Of a stretch of DNA of 64,000 nt, positions 24,333-33,515 are shown one piece after another. Each line of letters starts with the position of its first letter. Position 1 is the first letter of the stretch. The translations under genes were made by a program, and so were the position numbers. Source of the stretch: Pyrus communis (Eukaryota > Streptophyta > Magnoliopsida > Rosales > Rosaceae). The DNA lies in the NCBI RefSeq assembly GCF_963583255.1, contig NC_084807.1, positions 15,275,072 to 15,339,071 of the forward strand, given 5' to 3'. The notes under the pieces were generated by a model that was not told the DNA's origin, did no database searches, and was given only the letters and a program-made list of their open reading frames with translations.

Positions 24333-24337
24333 CCTTG
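24333..24337. repeat. Target site duplication CCTTG, right
   Basis: It matches 12117-12121 and restores the reading of the interrupted antisense exon. Confidence 0.95.
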
Positions 24338-26542
24338 ACCACCAGAGGAGGATGGACGGGAGGAGAGTTGGATGGTCGTGGACAGAGCTCCAGCGAGACT
24401 TCGTCACTCTCGCTCTTGACGTCCTGAGAAAAATTTCGTTACGACTAGAAGCCTAAAGAAACAAAGGATGGAAGTACAATTACACCTCTTCCAGAAAGAC
24501 CGTCGGTCGCTGAGTGGAGGGTGCCTTGACAGGTGCAGCCGACTCTCCCACGGCAAGCGCCACGACCGGCTCCGAAGCTGGAGCTGATACGACGACTGGA
24601 TCGACCGTGGTCTCAGGCAGGGAGACGACGGGAGGAATTAGGTTTGTAGAAGCTGGGGCAGCCGGGACAGAAGGAGAGCCAGCAGGAGCAGTTGTCCCTG
24701 TGGTGCCACTAGGAACAACATGAATCTCCCGGTTGCCCTTCTTCGCCAATTTCTTGATGCGTTTAGAAGGACGAGGAGCATCATCCTCCGGCTCGACTTC
24801 TCAATGGGGGCGTTTCGCAGGGACTGTCTGCTCGGTGGCGATGGTCCTCTTCGTGGGAACTAATTTCTTCGACCTAGCCATCGTGGTGACCACTTCCACC
24901 TTCCTCGGCACGTGACCCCCTGAAATAGCAAAGTAATTAATAACCGAGGACAAGCAATTGAAATACAAAGAGCGAAAGGACAATATACCTTGGGCCGACT
25001 CCTTAGGTTGGGCCGAGGGCGCTAGTCTGGGCCGGTCGTTGAAGACTTTGTTCACCACGTCTTCGGCCGAGGCGCCGAAGAAGTCGCAGGTGTACTCATC
25101 CCACCAGTCTCCAAAGGTGTCGGTACCCAAGGATTTAGGAACGGTCGGCCGAAGCCGAAATTTCTTGCACCAATCCTGAAACTCCTGCTCCGTTGTCCAG
25201 CATTCCCTCTCGGAAGAACCAGAAAGGCGTCCTCAGCTCAGGAGGGAACGAGAGGTGAGCAGGGGTACGGGGCAACCTTGGAGGTAACCAAGCTGCCGGG
25301 CGACAAAGTGGGGATGGTAGACCTCCTAGCTAGCTCGGCGGGCATCGCAACCAAGGGGGAGGTCGCGAGCCAGTACGAATGACCCCCAGTGCTGATGAAG
25401 GTCCGCATCCTCAGTCTCGGCCCATGCTGCTGTTGGGAGCCTGATCGAGACAGGGTACTCCTGGCGCCGGCACACCAGGAACTCGTCGTCCGAAAGGACG
25501 TCGAGGCTGAAGAAGTGCTTAAGGACCTCGTTGGCCCAGAAGCCAGTTGAGGGCCAAGGGCGGCCGAGCGTTGGAAAGCAGGGACCTCGGGCCGAAGAGC
25601 GGAAAAGTAAACCTGCAGCCAGAGTTGGAAGACCCAGAGGGGTTCGTTCTGGTGCGGGTCAATTTTGTTGATAGTCGTCTCGGCTAAGCAGCGGAAGAGG
25701 TTGGCAAGTATAGCCGAGCTGAGCGCCAGAGAGTGACCACTAGCCAGGGCCTGGGCCACCGGCATATTCTCGACCAGGCATTTGTTCGACCTGGTACAAC
25801 AAATAAATTTGTTGTACCAGTAGAAGAGGAAAGCTTAATGTTCTCCCTTCCTAAGGTTTTCCTCGCCTCGGCCGGCGAAGTGGAGGATGTGAGTGTTGTA
25901 GTTGAAGAAGTTCTTATGAAGCTTCTGAACTTCTTCTCTTGAAGGCTCTCGATCGCCTCAGCTGAGCATTTCGAAGGCCTGGTCGTCGAAAAGCGCCTTT
26001 AGGTCGACAAGAGAGGGGCATCCAGAAAGAGCGGCATCGATTGGGAGACCGGATGGAGAAGTCCCAAGGATAGCCGAGATGTCAAGGACTGTGGGGCCGA
26101 GAGGGCCAAAAGGAAGGATCATGGTGTTGGTGGCCGAACACCATAAATTCAGGGCCGCCATAAGCAGCTCCTTATCCATGGTAATCTCCATGGTCGAGAG
26201 CATGATGGCATTATAGATACCAAAGGCTTTCCATTCCTCGCCGAAGAATGCTCTCATTCGGTTGACCCAGGCGGCCCAAGCTGTGGTGGTCGAGGGCCAA
26301 GCTCCTTGAGGCCGAGCCAAGCACCATTTTGACCAGTCGAACCCCTGAAGCAGGGGTGTTAAGCACTGCTCCTTGAGAAGATTGGTGATGCACGACATCA
26401 CTGCATCTTTGAAGAATGGGCCCAGAATCTGATGAGTAGTGGCCATGTCATTCTCGAAGCGTAGCGTCTTGATTGCGCTCCGATCGATGAAATCCTTGCA
26501 CTTGTTGCACTCGTTAGAAAGCTTTGAAATAAAGGAGGCCAT
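24338..26542 (-). pseudogene. Antisense plant mobile domain (PMD) gene of the Tat element, 5' part
   Basis: Minus-strand ATG at 26542 (MASFISKLS), about 150 bp below a TATA box. The N-terminal 195 residues match the aminotransferase-like plant mobile domain pattern: WAAWVNRMRAFFG, then FGPLGPTVLDISAILG. An in-frame TGA at 25960-25958 and a TAA near 25831 interrupt the frame, which continues to about 25560 (KIDPHQNEPLWVFQLWLQVYF) before frameshifts. The GTDTFGDWWDEY segment (about 25130) is the domain's C-terminal part. Proline/alanine/valine-rich exon sequence (24749-24486) and an exon beginning after CTCAG near 24425 follow. PMD proteins occur in host genes and in transposons; here the gene is a retrotransposon passenger on the opposite strand. 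Confidence 0.75.
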
Positions 26543-26685
26543 TGGTAGAGAAGAGAGAAAGTGGTTTTGAAAAAAGAGAGATTGCAGAAGGACGAACTGG
26601 AAGGGGTTGCTTGAACAAACAAGAATGATAAAAGGAAGGATTCGAAATTTCTGAAGGCGTGGGATGCGAATGGTAGAAGTTTGGG

Positions 26686-26693
26686 TATTTATA
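26686..26693 (-). promoter_or_regulatory. TATA box of the antisense PMD gene
   Basis: The minus strand reads CCTATAAATACCC, about 150 bp upstream of the ATG at 26542. It suggests that the antisense gene has its own promoter inside the element. Confidence 0.55.
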
Positions 26694-27108
26694 GGCTTTT
26701 CCGAATGAAGATCAAACGTTTGGTATTCGAAAAACACTGGTTCGAATTGGGGGGAAATTTAACCGGGAAAATGTCCTAATCATTTCGGATATTTTGGGAA
26801 CCTGCGAGGATAGGATCTAGGTTTCGAGGATCCAGGACACATGATTGCGTGCGGCGGCGGTTTTAATGCATTAATGAGGAAAATACGCTTCGGTGGGTGC
26901 ACGTTTTTGAGGGCCATGATTGAAAGCTGTTAAGATCGACGGAGAATCGACACGTGGCTGTACATTAGGGGTAACGAGGAGAGTGCAATCATGTCTCATA
27001 AATGTGCATAAGTAATGGTCATCAAGGGAAATAAAGTCCGAAAAGCAATAGGCGTTTCCGCTTCTTCAAGGTCGAGGCCCGACCAAAAGTTAACAGTCGG
27101 TGACCTCA
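26694..27108. other. Tat 3' untranslated region between PMD promoter and polypurine tract
   Basis: Nothing coding is seen. It presumably holds upstream promoter sequence for the minus-strand PMD gene and the 3' end of the plus-strand element RNA. Confidence 0.5.
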
Positions 27109-27123
27109 GAAGCGAGGGGGCAA
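27109..27123 (+). other. Polypurine tract of the Tat element
   Basis: GAAGCGAGGGGGCAA lies directly before the TGTTTGGGCC start of the 3' LTR. Confidence 0.75.
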
Positions 27124-27603
27124 TGTTTGGGCCCAAAATAATATTGTTGGGCCAAGCAGCAGGATGTGCTCGGCCCAAGGCTGTGTCAAATACTATGGGC
27201 CGAATGATAAATACTGGGCCAGTTGGCAGGGTCGGACAAGTCCTATCCTAAGAAGTAGTCCAGATAAACAGAAAGGGTCGAGGAAGTCCTGGTACGACCA
27301 GGATTCCCGGCCGGCAAAGAATAAAGCCTCAAAAAGGGGGACAGTTCAGAATCCCGATGGGAGTAGGTTTGTTCCAGTTAGAGTTGAAACGGGACAAGGA
27401 CTCCCAATCCAGATCAGGATGCAAATCGGTCTCAAGGAATGGGGTGCTATAAATACAAGAAATCATGCAACAGAAAAGCCCCTTCAATCCAGCATACAAT
27501 TGCCCTGTGCAAAACCTCTCAAATACCTTGAGATTTTTCCTTTTCTTTTTCTGCCCACATACCTTCACTTTGGATAAACAACACTGTGGAGGCACCCGGC
27601 GAG
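27124..27603 (+). repeat. 3' LTR of the Tat element, left part
   Basis: It starts TGTTTGGGCCC and contains a TATA-like block (GCTATAAATACAAG near 27448). The composite element interrupts it after GCGAG, and it resumes at 46900. Copies of a repeat with core ACCTTCA(G/C)TTTGGATAAACA are at about 27570, 46900 and 46955, so the guest entered this small tandem repeat. Confidence 0.8.
27599..27603. repeat. Target site duplication GCGAG, left
   Basis: It is identical to 46895-46899 and flanks the 19.3-kb composite. Confidence 0.93.
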
Positions 27604-29636
27604 TGATGCGTGATTTATGCGCACACAAATTAAACCCTCTTTTTGTCGATTTGTAGTATAAGTATAAGTAGGGATCGTTCTGGACCGGGGATTAGGAGGG
27701 ATTGTTAATCACTTGGAACTGATTCAAAAACGTAAAATAAAGTTTAAAACACTATACTAGACTCAAAGAATTCAAAAATACTTTAAAACATAAACTAAAC
27801 AGATTCTAAGCACTAAAGAACAAGAAAGTAAAGGGGGGGTTTGATTTGACGAAATTAACTAAATTGCACAAATTGTAATTAAAGGCAAAACGTAAATATG
27901 AATGTGATGAAAATATGGATGATGGAATAGCCAAGGGGTTCTTCTCCACACATGTTACACTTGCATACAAGATTGATTCTCAGTTGGTCTTTTGATAAAT
28001 TATGAAACTCAACACCCCGGGTTAATTAGGTCCGGTTAAATTAACCGTCAAGTTCTCCTTAAGTTAATGAATTGGATGGGTTAGCGCAACGCAATTCACC
28101 ACATTCTCCAAAAGTCCTTTACGTGAAAAGCACAATAAAGATACAATCAAAGATCATTAAGCATTATGAAAACTATAAGTATTGACGAGGCATTCGTTAC
28201 TATGGAATACGCATGAAACTTATGCCAAGAATTCGTTTAACACGATTGTTTATAAGCAACCTCCACTACTTATGAATATAAGTTCATAACGATTAGGTGA
28301 AATTCACTTATATTCTAGCGTCATATTTATGCATGAAAATTAAGCGCGCATTCTTAATAAACATTCATAAATAAGTTATCAATCAAACGGTTAAACAAAT
28401 TGAATCCACAACTTATGAAATTCCAATGAAAGTTAATCAATTCATATTGCAAATATAAACATAGTTTCGAATCACCCCCTAACTAAAGGGGGTTTTTAGT
28501 TCCTCATAACTTTGAAATCAAAGAAACACCTAAACATTCCAACAACTCAAACTTGAATTGTATGAACGTTTAGGCACTCTTCTCTTCCATTCCTCATGCG
28601 TACAAAACAAAGAGAATTGAATTTAAACATTGAAATCAAAGAAACACCCAAACATTCCAACAACTCAGACTTGAATTGTATGAACGTTTAGGCCCTCTTC
28701 TCTTCCTCTTTATTATGGCACAAGGTCTAAGGGATGTTGTTGGTGTGTTGAATAGATTGGGGAATTATGGGAATGGATGAGGAAAGATAGAAAATGGAAA
28801 GAAACCCACGGCAAGGAAGGGAATTTCAGGATGTGAAGATGGTGTGTGTTTGTGTTGTGGTATGTACAATGGAAATTGAGATGATCCTTGAATGAATGAA
28901 TGCAAGGGTATTTATAGGGGGAATGGGAGAATATGTGGGTGATTGTTTAAGAGTGAATGTGGTTGTTATGATTGAGAGTGCATGTGGATGAAATAATGAT
29001 GGAAAAAGAGCTAGGTTGTTGGTGTGTGAATGCATGTGTTGAATTGGTGGTGCAATGATGAAAGAGTAAATGCATGTGTGTGTGAATGGTGGTGCAATGA
29101 TGAAAGAGTAAGTGCATGTGTGTGTGAATGGTGGTGCAATGATGAAAGAGTAAGTGCATGTGTGTGTGAAAGAGTAAGTGCATGTGTGTGTGAATGGTGG
29201 TGTAATGATGAAAGAATAAGTGCATGTGTGTGTGAATGGTGGTGCAATGATGAAAGAGTAAGTGCATGTGTGTGTGAATGGTGTTTCTTGATGGTTTTGG
29301 GGTTGTGATGCATGTGAATGCATGTGGCTAAGGGTTGTTGATTGGGCTAGAGGTTTTGCATGGCTCAAAGGATTGTTTGATTGGGCTAGGCCCTTTGTTT
29401 TATGTCCAAAGTGCATACAAGGCTTTCAAATTCGTCCAACACTTTGGCTCCAAGCATATGCTATCCATTCCAAGCCCAATTTTGCTCCAAAATGCTCCAA
29501 AATGCATCTTTTTGCTTCCTTAGCCATATGAACCTAAAAACACACGAAAATGGCTTAAACTACTAAAACAACTATGAATTAACAACATAGATGCACGAAA
29601 ACAAGCTAAGTAAGTCGCCTAAATATGCTCCTATCA
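27604..29636 (-). repeat. LTR A, 3' LTR of the composite (2033 bp)
   Basis: TGATGCGTG to CTCCTATCA on plus. It differs from LTR D by a few single bases and by one extra 42-bp unit (2033 versus 1991 bp). The minus-strand TATA box CTATAAATA is at 28917-28909. The VNTR is at 29041-29283 (five full units and one partial). A direct duplication is at about 28508-28577 and 28627-28695. Confidence 0.92.
29041..29283. repeat. 42-bp minisatellite inside LTR A
   Basis: There are five complete units plus a 24-bp partial unit. In translation it creates spurious Cys/Trp- and His-rich repeat ORFs on both strands, which I do not regard as genes. Confidence 0.88.
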
Positions 29637-29651
29637 AATTCCCCCACACTT
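29637..29651 (-). other. Polypurine tract next to LTR A
   Basis: The minus strand reads AAGTGTGGGGGAATT, the same as in the complete Athila element. Confidence 0.9.
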
Positions 29652-32300
29652 AGCTTTTGCTAGTCCTCGAGCAAAACAAAACAAAAGAAACCAAAAACAA
29701 AACGACACTGAACAAGTAAAACACAACCTAAACCTTCCAACAATCGTCTCAGGGATTTCCAATGCACATGACAAGTTAAAAATCATTATTTCCACAGATT
29801 TTAGCCATCTTTACACTTAAGTACATTCTTACTTATAGTCACCACATACTAGTTCACAATTAAGCATTTAAAACCATGATTTGAATGTAGTAACATGCCT
29901 TAGAGAATTTGCTCAATTCCTTACAAGATATGCACTCAATTTTCACTCAGACTTTCTGACTACACACCCTAAACTAGTTACATGTGAGAAGATTGATGTA
30001 AACATGAAAACGAATACTCACATATATGTATCATAAAGAAAGCAATTTCTGGAGTTAATAAGCATGTTTAGGTATGATCTCATGAATGGAATGCTACTAC
30101 TTAGATGCGAGAACCAGTGACACCATATGCTCATACCAAGTTCAAACTCCACAAATTGAAATACATAACACTCAAGATAGAAGTCAAGGGTTGTAACGGG
30201 GCTTGGGGTATGTGGATAACAAAGAAGGGATATGGAAAACAAAGGTTCTTAAAGAAATAGTGAGCAAAGCATTTGAATCAACTTAGAATTCACTTTTGAA
30301 TGAAAACTCAACTTTTGAACAAAAAGGGAGAATTTAGACAATTTACGCCCAGAATTGGTGTTTTGGAACCTTTCTTCAATCACTTATTCTTTCATTTTTT
30401 TTTTTTTTTCAAGCTCTTTTTTCTTTCTTTCTTTCTTTTCTCTTTTTTTTTTTTCTTTTCTTTTTCTTTTGAATCTCAAAACATAAACACTTAAACATTC
30501 TCTCCCCCACACTTATTTTCTTTCATAATGTAACTCAAAAGGAATTCAATTAAGTCATGCTCACTATCTTTTAAGAACAAGGGTGGGGATTGTCCTAAAC
30601 TAGGCTAGGTGAGGAAAATGTGGGCAAACAAAGAATAAAGGCTAAACAAGGCTCAACGGGGTTAAAACTTACAACATATACGAAGTATGGGAAGTAAGGC
30701 TATTTGGCTATGGTGGTGGTCACTACACAACTTCTTCTTGAATATGTGTTATGCAAATCAATAACATGCTTTGAATGAAATGGGCATGAGTTCTAGCATT
30801 TGGAACTATATGATGAAACGCCTTCTAAGTAGTAACCAAGCAAAGAATAATGAGATCATGCAACGACTTTAGAAAACAAGAAATCACAAATTATACTCTC
30901 CAAAGAACGTTATAGGCTCAAGTCTCTCAGGGTTGTAGCGTTTGTTTGAGTTCCTTCCTTCAAGCATGTTACAAAAACGAATTTTTTTCTTTTATGATTG
31001 CATGTGAAGTCATACATTATAACCATAACCAAGCATATACCACGAGTAAATCAAACTTTTCTCTATGTTTATAACTCTTTCTAACCGTCATGCAATTATA
31101 AACCAAATCCTTATCATTGTGTTGGAAGGTACCCTAATACACAAACACACAAAAACGACTTAAAACACTCTTTTTAGGCTTTTCAAAACATTTTCTTCAA
31201 ATTTTTATGTGATTTTCGGAGTTATAAAACAAAACACACTAAAACACTCTAAAACAATTTAAAAACACCTTAAAACAGCAAGGAACAACATTTGAAGTTA
31301 TGGGTGATAAAATCCCACGAATTTGCATTAACAACATTAGTTACCCCCCCCCCCCCCCCACATTTAAATCAAACATTGTCCTCAATGTTTTAAGCATAGA
31401 TTCACACAAAACATAAGTAAACACACAAAAAGCACTTAAACATACTAAACATGGCAAAATGTAATTAACAAAGAGAAGAGTTTAGGGACGCAAATCTGGT
31501 TATGGAGTGTAAATTCCATCTTCTCTTTGTTGATTGCATTGAGGCTTGATCTTGATAATTCCACAGGGGTTCCTCCCATCGTTGATTTTCCTTTGTGCTA
31601 CTCTTGAAATGGGCAGCAGGATTCGTTTGGTCTCCCCCGAAGGTCTGAGCTTACTCCTTTGGTCTGTTTCTTTGTTCAATCTTTCCAATTCGTATTGAAA
31701 AGGGTTGGAGTATAACTCAGCCTATGTTTTTCTCCACATGCTTCAATGTATCATTTTCTCATGCCTTACTTGCTCCGTTGAAGATGACTACTCGAGAGCA
31801 ACGCTAGGTAAGCAATCAGGAATGGATCTGCTGATTGCTTCTTTCACTTTGCCATGCGAGTAAGAACAAGGACAAAGAAAAGGACAGGGAAAGAGCATGA
31901 TATGAGATACTTTTGCTTTAGACCTTGATGATATGAGATACCTTTGCTTTTGAAGAAACGGCGAATGAAGCAGCACATGTATTTGTTGTGGTTGTCTCCA
32001 CATGCTTCGATCGGCCGTTACCTTCTGCCTCATTTGTACTCCAGGTTTCTGGTATCTTCTTTGGGGGAGAAAAAATTGAGTATTTCAAGAGGCTTTGCTG
32101 GGAGTGCGCCCTCAGAGGTGAGAGAGAGTTGGGCATTTTTCTTCAGGTTTGCCTTGCCAAAACAAAAAAAACGAAGGTCGACATATATAGAGATAATATC
32201 AAGTGGTGGTATTTACCCTTGTCGACAAACGTTTTGATCCCGCAAATCCGGCTTTTTGAAATAGTGGCGCCTCTTCGATTTCTGAACGACGCCCTTTTGC
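29652..32300 (-). other. Athila 3' non-coding region, copy A
   Basis: No gene is seen to about 31480. T/C-rich tracts (30392-30470) and a C-run (about 31345-31360) mirror the A- and G-runs of the complete element's 3' region. From about 31500 to 32300 the sequence is no longer Athila-like. It is shared only with the other composite copy (about 38040-38880) and leads into the promoter of the plus-strand coiled-coil gene. Confidence 0.7.
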
Positions 32301-32313
32301 TTTCTGAACGACA

Positions 32314-32677
32314 CGTAGTAATGCGGATGCGACTCCTTTTGACAAAGCTGCATGCATTTTCTGAAAAGCAGAGAAAGCGTCGCCGAACTTCGCGCTTGTC
32401 GGCTAAAGATGTGTAGTTGCGATGATGGCCTCCACGTGTTGTCTGAAAAGAAGAAATCTTTTGACAAGGTTGAACGCGTCTTCTGAAAAGCCGAGAAAGC
32501 GTCGCCAAAATTACGCCGGAAATTCCGGCTTTTTGAATCGGTGGACGCGTCGCCTTGGCTTTTTATAGAGCTATCGATCACCACAACAAACACACTCTGA
32601 AGAATTCCCATTCTTGAAAATCGACTCCGGCCCTTTGAAATTTAACTCCATCCCTTCTCTTTGAACACTTTTGAAAA
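32314..32677 (+). promoter_or_regulatory. Promoter region of antisense gene, copy A
   Basis: It contains a TATA box TTTATAG around 32562-32568, 110-115 bp before the ATG, and a G-box CACGTG at 32433-32438. Two spaced modules share TTTGACAA and GAAAAGC(A/C)GAGAAAGCGTCGC (about 32338-32386 and 32458-32507). The layout is like a compact plant promoter. Confidence 0.55.
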
Positions 32678-33370
32678 ATGGCAAACTCATCAAACCTTAG
32701 CTTGGAATTGAGCCTTAGCAGTGATACGGGCGCGCCGCGTCAAGGTAACGTATGACGCCCTTCTTTCTTATCTTCTAACGGTCCTCTTTCAGGTGAAGAC
32801 TCCGTGATGCAGGACGCCACAACAGCTACAATAGTAGCTAGGAACCTCCTCACTCCAAAAGATAGTAGGCTGCTGTCAGGACGGTCCGATGAGTTGGCCG
32901 TTCAAGAGTCTCTCGCACTTAGTGTTCAGTGTGCGAGCTCTGTGTCCAACATGGGCCAACGCCTGCTTGCCCGCTCCCGTCAGGTGGAATCATTGATGGC
33001 AGAGGTAGAAAGTCTCAAGCAGGAGATCAAGCAGCTGAAGTATGAGAATAGAAGTTTGCATGTGCTTGCAAACAACTATTCGACGGGCATGAAGAGGAAG
33101 CTTGATGAGCTGCAAGAATCCAATGGTCGAATGCAAAGTGACCGTCAAAGGCTTGCGGCTTACTTCCAGAGGCACATTTTTCCTGGCTCGTCCAGCGTTT
33201 GGCCAAGTATTGGGGCCTGGAATGCTCTAGCTCCGATGCCTCCTGCTCCGATGCCTTCCACTCCGATGCCTCCCGCATCTATGCCTTCCACTTCGACGCC
33301 TTCTGCTCCGATGCCTCCTGCTTCTAGAGTTTTGCCCAGTAGTGGGGCTTCAAGCAAACGACCTCTGTGA
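32678..33370 (+). pseudogene. Antisense coiled-coil extra gene, copy A (one nonsense codon)
   Basis: ATG 32678 (context AAAAATGGC) opens the same 230-codon frame as the intact copy at 42883. A TGA at 32753-32755 (codon 26) is the only break; the rest is open to TGA 33368-33370. The coiled-coil (SLKQEIKQLKYENRSL) and the C-terminal MPPA/MPSA repeats are intact. A downstream ATG at 32804 could in principle give a 188-residue product. Confidence 0.8.
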
Positions 33371-33394
33371 AGGCTCCATCTTTCTCCATGTTTA

Positions 33395-33397
<3 letters not shown>

Positions 33398-33425
<28 letters not shown>
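33398..33425 (+). repeat. T-tract after antisense gene, copy A
   Basis: A run of 28 T joins the extra gene to the gag-derived segment (33426-33515). The gag-derived segment breaks off here at LTR B. Confidence 0.9.
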
Positions 33426-33428
<3 letters not shown>

Positions 33429-33515
33429 TAAATAAAATCAAACGGCATGGAATTGGTCCTTGAATGGAAGGTGATACTTGAAGTGAACCGGCATTGGTTT
33501 GAATTCTAATGTAGG

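Noticed and set aside
29041..29283. CRISPR-like regular repeats
   Set aside because: Units are contiguous with no unique spacers, lie in a plant LTR and vary in copy number like a minisatellite.
29030..29308. Plus-strand ORF with repeated Cys/Trp-rich units, and matching His-rich ORFs on the minus strand (also near 2211-2602, 35524-35973, 46126-46674)
   Set aside because: These are translations of the 42-bp LTR minisatellite. Because 42 is a multiple of three, several frames stay open by chance.
30300..30494. Phe-rich ORF (also 36857-37045)
   Set aside because: It arises from the T/C-rich tract of the Athila 3' non-coding region and its length changes with the tract.
31944..32611. Overlapping ORFs on both strands upstream of the antisense gene (also 38434-38951)
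   Set aside because: They overlap each other and the promoter modules, differ in length between copies, and show no conserved frame.
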